The notes below the pieces were generated by a model. It had not been told where the DNA came from and did not search any database. It worked only from the letters and a program-made list of their open reading frames with translations. Shown piece after piece: positions 25,369 through 37,215 of a DNA stretch of 64,000 bases. Each line of letters opens with the position of its first letter. The stretch's first letter is position 1. The DNA is taken from contig NMRA01000100.1 of assembly GCA_002633005.1 (NCBI GenBank), positions 664,401 through 728,400 of the forward strand, read 5' to 3'. The position numbers and the translations under genes were made by a program. This DNA comes from Phoronis australis. Its lineage: Eukaryota > Phoronida > Phoronidae.

Positions 25369-25926
25369 TAACGGACTCAAAAACACAGTCACGGACGCTG
25401 CGTGAACACGACTTACGCACCTCCAAACACCATTCATTCACTCACAAACACCGGATCAGACTCATGAAACACGATCCATTCACACAAATACACAGGACAC
25501 GGACTCACATTCACAAAGAAACACGGTTTACTGACTGCGAAACACGGTTTGCGGACAAAATGTAGATGTCAACTTCGACAGCTTACTTACCTGAGAAACA
25601 GCCTCGTCCGCAAGCCTCAAGAGAGCGCTAATCGCTAAACCAATCATCGCCATCTTGAGGCTTGGAGACGAGGCTGACCCAGGAAGCCGATGAGTGAGTC
25701 CGTGACTCGTGTTTATGGCATGCTTTGTCGGAGTGAACAGTGTTTGGCGGTCCGTTAACTGTGTTTCTTGGTGAATGTGAGTCCGTGTCCCGTGTATTGG
25801 GTGAATGGATCGTGTTTTGTGAATCCGATCCTGTATTTGCGAGTCAGTGAACGGTGTTCGGAAGTGCGTGAGTCGTGTTCATGCGTTCGTGACGGTGTTT
25901 TATGAGTCCATCAACTGTGTATATTA
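25369..25926. repeat. foldback palindrome with arms of about 200-250 bp
   Basis: The left arm (from 25369) and the reverse complement of the right arm (to about 25926) match in order: ACAGTT, GGACTCA, AACACGACT-ACGCAC, ACACGATCCATTCAC, GACACGGACTCACATTCAC. The centre is also palindromic, with GCCTCGTC-GCAAGCCTCAAGA at 25600-25622 facing TCTTGAGGCTTGGAGACGAGGC. Each arm is built from loosely repeated AAACACG/GGACTCA words. It resembles a foldback-type non-autonomous element. It abuts family G at 25932. Confidence 0.8.
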
Positions 25927-25931
25927 GGTAC

Positions 25932-26225
25932 CTGAGTCCCATTTAGACATCAAGTTTTGGCCCGGCGCAACTGAAACGGAGCAAATTGACCCGTGTCAAG
26001 CAGCCGTTTACACACACAACTCACTAACCGTGGAAAGACGGAAATTGCAGGCTGGAGAGACTGGATCGCACATGCGCAGCTTTACATATGACGAGAGTTG
26101 CAGGGACAAAGAACCCATACGTAGGTCATTAGGCAAGCGTAGTAGAGATGATCCTTTCCACCTTGCCCCAGTTTCGGGTTTAGACATATAATTGACACGG
26201 AGCAAGATGTTCCGGCGCAAATTGC
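25932..26225 (+). repeat. dispersed repeat family G, copy 2
   Basis: It is the inverted partner of 13855-14125. A TTGACACGGAGCAAGATGTT block near 26193 and an ACGGAGCAAATTGAC block near 25976 give the copy partial terminal symmetry. Confidence 0.65.
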
Positions 26226-26639
26226 TCTACCTCACAAACTGGTGGCACTCTTGACACTGGTCACTGCTCTGATTCTCTAAGTCCCAAACACTTTATGATG
26301 CCTATCCAGCACGCCCTTTGTGTTGATGTAGATCTGAGCTTATGAAGTGGAAAGGTAATAGCTAGCACTACTTCCTTAACAATGGTGGTCTTTATTACAC
26401 CCAAATTGTTTTTCTCTGGCATTTGCACAGAGCTAAAGCCTGCAATGTGGAGAGTGGTTTTAATGTGGTACATTTTAAATTTTACAAAAGACCTTTAAAA
26501 AAGTTAATTGGCATAGATCTTGACAATGGGCCACTTCCCAAAGAAACAGTGGTTTTAAAGACCCTACATAACGGCCAAATGACTTTTGAACATGTTAAAT
26601 ATCTGTATCATTGATCGAAACAAACATATCATCCCTCCC

Positions 26640-28830
26640 TTTACCCTGGCATTAGCTAATTACGCCAATTACTATCGTACGATCCCATCATGAACCCCAT
26701 TTAGCGCCGAAAAAAAACTTTAGGTGGCGCTCGTTCTAATCGACGCAAATGACGTCATCGTTGATACCCAATACCTATCGAACAGTCCGTTGCCACAGGA
26801 AGCTTACCTTACGGTGTCTGGTGCATATTTCAAGTCACAGATTTTCAAAATTACAACTGTTAGAGACAACCAAGCTCAAATACTATACGACACTTATCTC
26901 GACACTTCCACGTGCATATAATATCCTACAACTCACTGTCCCTTGATAGTTTAGCTTCGCCAAAGACAGTAGCGCGTTCTCGGTGGGGACCACTTACTCA
27001 GTCTAACATCAAATACTTATTCACAAAGACGTCCGGGTTTAACGAACAGATTTAACAAACAGGGTCCCTGCGTGCATTGGGGGACAGGTTTGCAATGAAT
27101 GGAGATTTGTCGGACCCACGGCGACATCCTGGCGGAATGCGTGTACCGGAGAATTAAATTTGTTTGTAGTCGCTCCGTGATAATTACGGGATTATGTCGG
27201 GGAGTAAGTCGGCGTTACACATCTTAACGAAGCGAAAAGCTCACTCGCAGCACGATGAAAAAGAATGACCCGAGACTTTTCGCACTTGGGTTAGAAAAGT
27301 AAAGGCCTAATACCTTGCAATGGACGGACGTTCAATGAAAAGTACTGCGAAATGGAAGATTAAGAAAATGTAGGAACAACGTTTGGATGGATTAGCGCCG
27401 TGTATGTTCAAGCCAGAGGAATACGAGTAAAGTGAAACAGAAGGGGAAACTTACCGGCCAATTGTCACGGAACTCGCTACGGACCGTCATTTGAAGACAA
27501 AGGCATTTTACACAAGGCATACGAAACTTAACCCGTAACCGACGCAGCTATCTGCACGCCGATTAGTGAGACCTGCAGGAAAATCTAAGTGCGGTTGAGG
27601 TGGAAACAAAATATTGAGCACAAAGGACAAAGTTAGCGCTGCGAATAGGTTGTCATATTTAAACTAGTGTTCGATTTGAAAGACCAATTGCACAAGGCAT
27701 TTTATACTTTGAAGTCAGGGAAATACGCCGTTCCCGTCATAGCACAACCCATCGACATGCTGACTGCACACTTTTTTCAGTGCGTGCCTCCAAAGTGTAC
27801 CCAAAGCCGTATTGCCTGACGTTCACGTGCGGGGTTTATAAGTGCACCCTTTCCCGGCCGATGTTAGATTTCAAAGAATGTGCCACAAAACTCAAGTTGA
27901 ATCAGCGCTCATCTTATGGTCACGTGCATTCGAGTATATGCAACACCCAAGCACTTAATCGAGCCAAGCCAGTGCAATATTTTATTTAGAACGGCCGCCG
28001 TACTCTTTTGATGTGCGACTTGGGAGGTGTGCACCTCTACGTTCTCACCGCTGGAGTACGTGATACATTGGCTGCAACACGTGAGTGACAGATGACTCAT
28101 ATATATGTCGCGCGTGCTGTCCCAGAAAAGAGGGCTTGAGAATTTGTTGTCGACTTACTTTCATTCTGATGCAAGACAAGTTGTGACCGTCGTTTGGCAA
28201 GTAACAGCCAAGGGTTGTCATCTTTACGTTTGTTTTTTGCGATAAAAAAGAGACGTAGGCTACATTCACCCACACCGTTAATTGACGACATTTCTGAGCC
28301 ACGATCGCATAAAATGGTACCGACCATGTCGCGGTGATTTATTGCCGAGGATATTGTTAGTGGATAATCAAGACATCTTACGTGAAAAATAAGTATTTTT
28401 TCCACCACAGAGTTCGGTAAGTTTGCCGTTGTCAGATTCAGTACGAAACGTAGCTGTTGTAGGACCTTTTACGTGGGTGCAAATACTTCGAAAATTGGTT
28501 CGTCGTGGGTCGTGAGTGAATCGATGGCAGACCCTATCCGAGATCTACGCCGCTGTTCGGTTCGAAGGGTGCTTTGCCTGACACCATTGTTTTGCTTAGT
28601 AATATTGCATTATCAGTCGACATTGATGCCTAACGTCGGCGATGTTTCTAATTGGTGACGTTCCTTGAGCAAAACTACTTTGTTTTTTACTGTCCCAGCA
28701 GCCGATCAGGTGCTCACTACAGGTTGTGGTTAGCGCGGTAATGTGTTGCTCGTTCTCAACGATGATGTCAATAGGCCAGTCTACTGTGATTCGTCGAGAG
28801 AATAAAAGGGGTTTCTGATGGGGGCACATA
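26640..28830. other. CpG-rich block in intron 1
   Basis: CG dinucleotides reach about six per 60 bases near 27121-27240, against roughly one per line in most of the intron. The high density continues to about 28830. No long ORF, splice-bounded exon or known repeat was recognised. Short ORFs at 27780-27989 (+) and 28097-28408 (-) have no domain I know. It could be a recently arrived element whose CpGs have not decayed, an unmethylated regulatory region, or a decayed foreign gene. Confidence 0.5.
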
Positions 28831-30340
28831 ATATGGGGGGCACAAAATGCGTAGTAATTAGTTAGTGGTTGTGTGGAATAAAACGAAACAAAGATATGTT
28901 GCACAAAAGTACATGTATTTAACATATCTAAAAGGCAGTTGGCTCATTTTATAGGGACTTTGTTTTCATTACTTTATTTTAATACTCCTGTCTGCTTGTT
29001 TTTTTTCTTACCGCTTAGGGTTGCTATCTTTTTATTTTGTGTCTAAACAAAGTATCAAAACAACTTTGAAGTCAGTTAATTGTTAACCCATCCCTGAATT
29101 TTCAAGATTACAGCTACACCAAACATGTCACAACAAACAAAACTACACGTGCCATTAGTTCAGGTTCAATCTTTATTAGAACTCAAATAATGAAATATAT
29201 ACAAAAGTGTATTACCAATCTGAGGGTAACAGAACCTTTGTTTGGAAAATACACTGTTACAACATTTTTACCGCCATTTGGCGACACACTGGAAAATCTT
29301 ATCACCATTTCTACATTTGCGTTCGCCAAAAACGTTGATCTGAAAAATTACTTTTTGAGCCCTAACTAGGGTAGTAAAGCAGCTCACGGATTCAGATTAC
29401 CTGAATAGAATTCATTTGGCGTGTGTTTTTATTAGAACAAAAATTTCTTTTTAACCTATCCACAAGGTGTGTCCGGATTATTTGTTCTGACGCAAATATG
29501 TGCGCGAACTATTTTTTACCATGGACTCCTACTGTACGCACTATTAGAGACAAACGCCATGTTTCAAGAGCCGTGTACAAACTAATAGAGTACGAATTAT
29601 TACAGAAAACAGCGTACCTAATTTTTATTAAAATTTATTATAGGCAGGCATATTTAATGGTCCGTTATACTGACCACTGCCAGTGAGTTGCTATTAGCTG
29701 AGGTTGACAAATTGTTGGAGCTTGACAGGTATCTGTGGATGATCACTGTATAATTCTTCACTTGTCAGATTGTGTACATGCTTAAATTAAAAGTACACAA
29801 CATCTTTAAATTAAATCAACCCAACACTTCATTTTCCTACTGCGACAACAGAAGCAGTTTCTATTTGTACTTGCCAAGTCTGGCAATTTGCGCCTTACGT
29901 AGTTTCCTCTTGATTTTCGGTGACCAGGTATGAGTGAAAATTATAGTTTTCAAGGGCCGATGTTTCGAATATGACAATTCAGCCAGAGCTACCCTGCATT
30001 TGCTGCCTGCTTCAACCACTGAAACATAATGTTGAATTGTTATGGGATTGATAACTCTTTTCCTTTTAATATTTATGTCAGATTTTCCCTCCAGCAATAT
30101 TAAGGGGATCGAGTGAGATTTAATCAGTCTCGTTATTTTTGGAGTTATGTTGATATTGATTAGATTGAAATATTTGTATTTCCAGAGGTGGGATAAAAAA
30201 TGTTCCCAAATGTTGGTTTTGCATTTTTAACAAGAATTCATGTATTCATGTAAGAATGTGTAGCTTTAACTATGAAAGATGACTTTTATACGCACATCAT
30301 TTGGTTTGTGCGTCTATATGCAGCTAAAATGGTTTGTAAC
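28831..30340. other. intronic sequence, no gene seen
   Basis: This is AT-rich sequence with short chance ORFs only. A (T)8 run and a few direct words are present. I see no repeat partner elsewhere in the window. Confidence 0.4.
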
Positions 30341-30349
30341 CAAATAGTA

Positions 30350-30520
30350 CAATCAATCAATCAATCAAAAACCATTTATTTTAGGGTCCTGTAGCAATTG
30401 CTATCCAGCCACAACTTAGGCTTATAAGTCACCAATTGCAAAGAGAATGTACAAAAATAGACAACGCGTACATGTATACGACAAAAAGAAATCAGACCAA
30501 CCTTCTCAATCATTATTAAT
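30350..30520 (-). mobile_element. LINE 3' end, antisense
   Basis: On the plus strand the block starts with four tandem CAAT units (AATCAATCAATCAATC) and then AAAACCATTTATTTTAGGGTCC. Read on the minus strand this is a 3' UTR ending AATAAATGGTTTTTGATTGA with a GATT microsatellite tail, typical of L2/CR1-type LINEs. No reverse transcriptase frame is preserved at higher coordinates, so the copy is 5'-truncated or decayed. Confidence 0.55.
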
Positions 30521-33479
30521 TAAATAGTAGATACCAACTTTTTTCGCCTGAGAAGTGCATTATAAATAAAACTGATAACTAATTTACTCTGAGATCAATG
30601 TAGGGATAGAAGGAGCAAAGGAAATGGAATTTGACACCAACGATGGGGGTCCTGAAGAAGTTTTCTGCATGGCCTTTGACTAGGAGTATGTACAGTTGTG
30701 GCACCCACTTTGTCAGTCATAACCTTGTCTCTTTCTGGGAATACGGGCATTGTTTGGTTGTTGGTATTAGTGTTTTGCAGACTGTAAAATGTAAGGCCAG
30801 TGGACTTCTTCTTTGCACAACATTGTGATTCGCCCTAATAATATAAAAATACATACCTAAAGAAAATTTGGGCAAAACAAGAAAATGTTTGGGCTATGAA
30901 GCATTCAACGGAAAAAGGGAATTGGGGGATTTAGTGGCAACTGTGGAGGGGAGGAAATTCTCGCCTAAATTTCGGTTATTTCAATGTCAATGACCTTCCT
31001 TCTATGTTTCAACACATATTTTGTAAACTAGGAACCCCCTCTCGACTAGAAGGGAGATTACACCCATGAGATTTTGGTTATATTCTGTTTTAATAAAAAT
31101 ATATAGCACCAAATTGATGCTTCATATTTTTAAACTCTACATCATAGCTGGCATTAGTAGTTTGATCATTCAGTTGACACCTGCTGTTTAGCTTTATCAG
31201 GCACCATGAGAGCTGTCACTCACGAAGATGGCTAGAGGTATGGCCAACTGAAATATGCCCATGCAAATAGGCTAGAGGACTATAAAGACTGGTGTAAATA
31301 TACCCAATATGTTTTAGATATGATAATGTTCTTCGTTCACCTGTAACCACTATCTAGCAGCTGAGTGACAAAATTATTGATTCCTGTCTCATTGTTTCGG
31401 ACATTGCTCAACATCATCAATGTTCTTCATCAAGGGTGGTGAACCTGCGGAAAATGGACACATCTCGTTATTTGCCAAGAGAGATGAAATCCCTTCAATG
31501 AATTGATTTTCTATTAGACCGTTGAGATTATATAGCAAAGACGCTCTGCTGTTAATATCTTTAGTAAGTGCTTGCTTCTGGTTCTGGAAGGTACAGTTCC
31601 CTATCTTTGATTGCAAAAATACTTAAGGATACCTATCCTTTTAGACCGTGGTACTATTTAACAGAGTCTGTTTGTAGTAAATCGATAAAAAGTCCTCTAC
31701 ATGTCAAGTGCCGTCCACTCACAGACTTGCCCTAGAACAAGTTACTTTAGGAATGAGTTGTCGCTAGGTTTGGGGCAACTCACTCCACATTACCACAGTA
31801 CCCCAACTAGGGTAACTTGTGACACTTTTTTGTGTGGCTGCAAATGATTTACAAGGGAAAGTAATTATCAGCTATGTATTTGCGCAGTCACATCCATACA
31901 GGTACCGGTATGCGCTTTTCCGCTGTATTCGTATCCTTCGCTTAGCATGGCTATGTGGCTTCTGAAAATTAGTTATAGTGATTTATTGAAATATATACAT
32001 ATGGCCATAGGCCCAAATTATAGCTATTACTATGAAATCCACTGGGCAGTTGACATGTGAGGTGTGTGAATGTATAACTGAAAGAATGGATATTAGGAAA
32101 ATTGAGTAATTGTGGGCTGACATTAATGGTATGGTTTGTTAATCCATGTGAGGGTACCCTACTGGTTGGGGGTTAAGCCCCATGCTTAGCTTGCTGCCCA
32201 CCTTCAAAGTTTGAAAAAAATCACTTTTAAGCACCCATTCTCAAGTAACTGCCATATAATCCCAATTATGTGGCCGAGACTTCCTTAAAAGCTCTCAATG
32301 AAAACTGAACAACTTTGGACATTTTGTGTAATTTGGGATGTTGAAACGTATCTGGGAAAAATGTTTTGTTATCTTATTTTGTGGGGGTTCAACACAGTTT
32401 TAATTATCGCTCATTTTTTCAGAATTTTCGGTATTTCTTCTTCTTTTCCCACTTACTGCAAATCTTCAAAAATTTGATAGTCACCAAATTAGCATCTCCG
32501 TTACAACTGACTTATATATTTTTCTCTAAAACAATGATTGCTTTATGGCATTTGGCAAACTGTGTTGAACCCCCTAATAATGAAAGTTCAGTGTCTTGAA
32601 ACACTTACAAAAAGTGGTGATTGCACACTTTTGCACTTTTGAACTGAGAATAATTTTAAAAACCTTGAGTGTTTACAAAACATCCCCTTCTTGTGTGAAA
32701 AATGTAATATTTCAAAAAAGAAACAGGCTGATAGATGAGATATATGTTTCTAGTACTTTCATGTTCATTTGTGCACATTGTTTCATCTGGTGACGTGATG
32801 TCGCACAATGAACAAAGCGCTATTTAGTGCTAGTCATCAGAAAAGAGTAGAAAGGATATCTGGAGTTGAGCTCATTTCATCCTGATTTGTCATACAACGA
32901 AAATTGTTAGTTGTGGCTTTTATCTAATTATTCATCTTTTTTGTCACACAAACAAGGCCAAAACGCTTTATCAAGAAGAATACTAAGTAATTAATATTTC
33001 GTATGTAACCCAATTTTGTTAGAAGGAGTAAGTTTGAGATTGCAATAACCAAACTAGACCCCAATAATTTACAGTTCGTGGTCATCTCATGTTTTAGGAA
33101 GATAGTTTCCCATGCCTGAGATTAATAAGTTTCCCCATAAGTATGTTTTTGGGTCTATAGCTTTAGGATAATCAGGGACTGCTGGCGTGCTTACCATGGT
33201 TATGTACTATGTGAAAACTTCTCAAGAAACCTCCTTTGCTTTTATCTAGTGTCTTGGATAACCACTGCCGTTATGTAACCTGATCTGGCCAGCGGCATGT
33301 CTTCAATAGCTGATACTTAGTCACGATACCGTCATTATGCGCAGACAGCCTATTGCGGTTTACCTGAACGCGTGCTCGTTAAAGGTGTGCAGCGCGAGCT
33401 GGTAGTGAGTTGACAGCATCAGAGACAATCATGTCTGTGGTACGGAGGCAGCTGTGCCATCTACTGCCTTGCATTGCAG

Positions 33480-33592
33480 CCAAAGAGGAGAAACATGTAC
33501 AAGATGTGTCTAGGGACCCTATACCCGTCCAAGTCTTTCCCGACATATTGAGACAGAAGAACAAGGATACTCTACTGCATGTAGAGTTTAAG
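33480..33592 (+). CDS. RPTP exon: N-terminal helix of the PTP domain
   Basis: This is a 113-nt exon. Its acceptor is a pyrimidine-rich stretch ending in TTGCAG, and its donor is AAG/GTAAGG. The frame reads KEEKHVQDVSRDPIPVQVF then PDILRQKNKDTLLHVEFK. The P-I-x-V-x-x-F ... EF(E/K) pattern is the known start of the catalytic domain in receptor PTPs of the PTPRB/J/O type. The exon enters with two bases of a codon and ends in phase 0, which fits the exon at 56703. The junction gives the same spacing from E-F to S-C-D-x-A-L-L-P-E-N as I recall for that family. A 64-codon ORF (33410-33604) overlaps it, but its ATG lies in the intron. Confidence 0.8.
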
Positions 33593-33610
33593 GTAAGGTG
33601 CTGACCAGGA

Positions 33611-33841
33611 GTGTGTTCTGTAGACCAAGGAGTATGTTCTGTAGACCAAGGAGTGTGTTCTGTAGACCAAGGAGTGTGTTCTGTAGACCAAGGAGTGTGT
33701 TCTGTAGACCAAGGAGTGTGTTCTGTAGACCAAGAAGTGTGTTCAGTAGACCAAGGAGTGTGTTCTGTAGACCAAGGAGTGTGTTCTGTAGACCAAGGAG
33801 TGTGTTCTGTAGACCATGGAGTGTGTTCTGTAGACCAAGGG
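33611..33841. repeat. 21-bp minisatellite next to the exon donor, 11 copies
   Basis: Units of GTGTGTTCTGTAGACCAAGG A repeat at 21-bp spacing, starting only 18 bp after the splice donor at 33592. Each unit holds a TTCTGTAG that looks like a 3' splice site. The period is a multiple of three, so several repeat-coded ORFs on both strands (7-residue units) appear here. They are not genes. Confidence 0.95.
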
Positions 33842-35039
33842 TCTGTTTCACGAGAAGTGTCTTGGGACTTTAGTCCAAAATGAATGGTCTTACAATCCAT
33901 GCATCTAATTATGAAAAATATTTAAATATCACTGTAGCCAAGTTCGATGTCTCTGAGACTATACTCATAACTGCTAATTACTGAGATAATTGTGTAGTCA
34001 TTAAATTGATAACCTTCATTTAGTAATTGTGAAGTGAGACCGTAACACAAAGTTTTTGACTTTAGTCTCAAGTCAGTTTTCAACACTGGCTCCAAGTTTC
34101 TTGCGAGAAATGCAGGTCATGTATATCCATGCAAATGTGAGAGAATGAGAAGCGAGCATTAATTATCACTTTATTATAAAGCATAAGCTATCAAAATGGC
34201 GGCAAGGTTGTGATGTTTGATTATCCGATAGAATTTGTGAATTATGCGATAGATTTTTCATGGCTAATGTCTTGGGTCTACGGAACTCGGCCTTGATGTT
34301 ACCTCTCTAGTTGAGTTTAGGGCAAAACACAGCCGATTTTACCTTAACTTGCGTGCCTGGTGAGTTTCCAACGAAAGTTGCACCTATTTACAAGTCTTGT
34401 ACACCTGGGCTATGTTCTGTGGACGCATGACACTCATGAAAAAAGTTAGGGTGATCACGTGCTTTGTTTGAAATGCATGATATCTCGTGAACACCTGTGT
34501 GTTTGCCAGTTTCTTGCGTCTACAGAATGCTGCCCCAATTTTTTGGTAAAAATTTGTTTGATGTTTGCCGTTTACTCTGAATTATGTTTAACCACTAGTT
34601 TCTTGTCTTCACCTGCTATTGTATATAATTGTATCAATGAGATCAAGAATTTCTGTTATGTGAAATGTACCATATAGTGGAAAGCTTTTCTCCCAATGGC
34701 TTTGAATAAGTTGTGCAAAATAAGAGAATTGGCCCTTTATATCCAGAACGCCTATCAGTAGCAAAAACACAATTATGTCATTGAACTTGATCCCTCTCGT
34801 AATTAGAAAGCACATCCTCCCATGTTATTTCTGAGCATTGGCCATTGATTTTTTCAAAGATCAGATCAGTCTTGTGGTCAAGATGTCATGTGAATGTTGT
34901 GTTCACACCTGTTACCAGTGGGTTGTGAGTCATAAGTTAAATAATCAGCAATTTGGATTCTCTTCCTACATTTTTGACATCTGTGTTCGTACTAAGTAAT
35001 CTGGGTTGTAACTTTTCTACAATCGCAACTATACCATTC

Positions 35040-36240
35040 CATTGAGTTATATAGCTGCTTTAGTCGGTTAGTGGCCAATGCTATAATAGTATCTGTTCTA
35101 TGGGTTACCATCAAGGTTCTTCAATTAAGAATGCAACATGGCGTAACAGTGACCTCTCTGGTGTGCCCCCTAGTGGCAATTTTAATTTTTTACGCTTGCC
35201 TCTGTATCTTGGAGATCCTCAAAGATTTTCATAAAATTTGGCAGTTAGTCATCTATTAGTGAGATGATGACATCGTCTCGTTTTCACACAGATTTGAGGT
35301 ACTAATGTGGCCATTTTCGCCGTTCTATAATCAACCAAACCGCTCTAGGGATGATTTTGAAAATTGGCATATATGTTCTTACTGTGAAGAGGGCGGCTGA
35401 CGATGATTTTTCGATGACTTTGACTAATATGGCGCCTCCTATTGGCAGTTTTGTTTGTTTTTGCGCCCATGGCTGTATCTCCTAAATGCTCTACAGGATA
35501 TTTATTGAATTTTGCTGGGGTATTATATGAAGTTGAAAGCAAAGTACGACTGCTTTCAAATGGATTAGATTATCAGTGTGCTTCCTAAAGACAATTTTTT
35601 TGTTTTTTACGTTTACCTCTGTATCTATAAGGGTTCAACAGATCTTCATAAAATTTAGCAAATAAGGTGAGGTGACGCTATCCTCTGTTTTTCGGATGAA
35701 TTGGAGGTATTTTGCACCATCTGGTGGCCATTTTTACTATTTTCGAGTCTTTTTTCATCTGCCCCTATGTCAACCAAACCACTCTAAGGATGATTTTGGA
35801 AATTTGGCATGTATGTTCCTAATGTGAAGAGGAAGGCTGACAATTTTCTGATGACTTTGAGTACTATGGCGCCTCTTAGTGGCATTTTTTGCGCCCATTG
35901 CGGTATCTCCTAAACACTATGCAGGATGTATAATTAAATTTAGCAAATGAATTCATATGAAGTTGACAACGGATGACGACGACTTTCAGATATATCTGAC
36001 GTACGCTGTGCCCCCTAGTGGCAATTTCATTTTTTCTGTTTTCCTCTGTTTCTTTGAAGTTCGTTTACGGATTTTTATGAAATTCAATAAATAGCTTTCT
36101 ATTAAAAAATGATGGCAATTTGTTTCCATTTTCAGATGGATTCGACGTATTTTGCGCCGTCTAGTGACCATTTTTATGATACAAATAAACACTCCTAGAA
36201 GCGCACCGTTCGCGGTGCATTCGTGGTCGCATTGTTAACA
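35040..36240 (+). mobile_element. GTCCG-family element, diverged copy with internal repeats
   Basis: It shares many blocks with 52140-53045: CCCCTAGTGGCAATTTTA, TTTTTTACGCTTGCCTCTGTATCTT, ATTAGTGAGATGA, CAACCAAACCGCTC, GCGCCTCCTA-TGGCAG and the right end AATAAACA-CCTAGAAG. It lacks the GTCCG-rich head. Inside, a module of about 440 bp recurs (about 35170, 35610, 36010), with TAGTGGCAATTTT and GTATCTCCTAAA words in each round. It has no protein. It is probably a non-autonomous element amplified with internal tandem copies. Confidence 0.65.
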
Positions 36241-36281
36241 ATGCATTGAGCTTTTGAAAGATGATATGGCACTTAAACCTA

Positions 36282-36431
36282 TACAACTGCACTGACTGTT
36301 CAAACTAGTTTATAACCGTTACAACTGGACTGACCGTACACACCAGTTTATAACTAGTACATATGCACTTACTTTTCACACCAATGTCACAACTGCACTG
36401 ACCATTCACACCAGTTTATGACTGTTACAGC
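36282..36431. repeat. degenerate 38-bp minisatellite, 4 copies
   Basis: Four imperfect units of CAACTGCACTGACC-TTCACAC then CAGTTTATAAC run in tandem. The third is shortened. A further stray word lies near 36800. Confidence 0.75.
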
Positions 36432-36894
36432 TGTAGGTTTGGTTTCAAGTCCACAGATGATTGTAAACTGCAAGCCCTTGTCTCCAGTATGAGCAGGTCA
36501 ATGTAAACTGGGGATTTTGTTGAACCATTCTGTAGTTCACAGCATCGATGTAAATGATTAAGGAGACGCTGCCATCATTGAAGTAATTGCAAGGTAGCGC
36601 TGATGAATAAATGCCGTTCGAGGTACACTGGGAAATGGCAGATTTTTCTTCCTGTGTGTGCAAAGATTTTTTAATATGACATATTTGAGAACATTTTACT
36701 GGTGGCTATTTGAGCAAAATGTTCGCGAATATTAGTGACGACCTTGCCCTTAAATTGTTTACAATAATAGTAGCCCCTGGTAATTACTTTGATAAGACTA
36801 AGTTGACCGTTCATACCACACCTCAGTGTCGATGCTTCCTGTTATATCCCTGTTTACTGCAGAGTTAACTGTCGCAGTAAACCTCAATCCTTTA

Positions 36895-37215
36895 CCAAAG
36901 TTAACCGTACTGACCCCAACTCCTCAAAACATCAACACGTTATCAAGCAAAATCGTTTCTTTCAAAATTTATTTTGCCACATTTTGTCAACATTTGCAGT
37001 ACAAATTGTCCCTATTTTGGTTTTATTAATGTTAAGGTCTGCTGTCGATTATTTATCCGCGTTTGCAGGCTGGTAACAGACACTGCTCCTGTTGCATAGC
37101 GGGCGTACTTAAGCCTGGGTTCCTGAATGAATTGTGCTTCCGATATCGCGGTTAGTTCAAAATGGCGGTGTGTTCTTCAGGTCGGAGTCGTGAGTGACGC
37201 GTTTATTTAATTTTC
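36895..37215 (+). repeat. dispersed repeat family F, copy 2
   Basis: It is the partner of 20640-20955. It keeps TTCAAAATGGCGGTG and the GTGAGTGACG donor-like sequence, but the short ATG frame between them differs (a 2-bp shift), so no conserved peptide is maintained. Confidence 0.65.

Larger units (their letters stand above)
599..33479 (+). other. intron 1 of the RPTP gene (about 32.9 kb)
   Basis: This interval lies between two phase-1-compatible exons. It contains no other convincing exon of the gene. It is filled with repeats, minisatellites and transposon relics, listed separately. The 599-4596, 8000-9620, 14900-18050, 18770-20600, 20960-23990 and 30520-33400 stretches show only AT-rich sequence, short chance ORFs, simple repeats such as (GT)n near 16005-16020 and 18290-18304, and assembly gaps. 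Confidence 0.5.

Noticed and set aside
27330-27560. possible decayed gene in the CpG-rich block (frame with FKPEEYE and TKAFYTRHTK)
   Set aside because: Several stops interrupt it within 80 codons and I cannot match it to a family, so it is mentioned only under the CpG-rich block.
33588-33900. ORFs of 87-173 codons on both strands around the 21-bp array
   Set aside because: All are readings of the tandem unit in several frames. Only the exon at 33480-33592 is supported by motif and phase.
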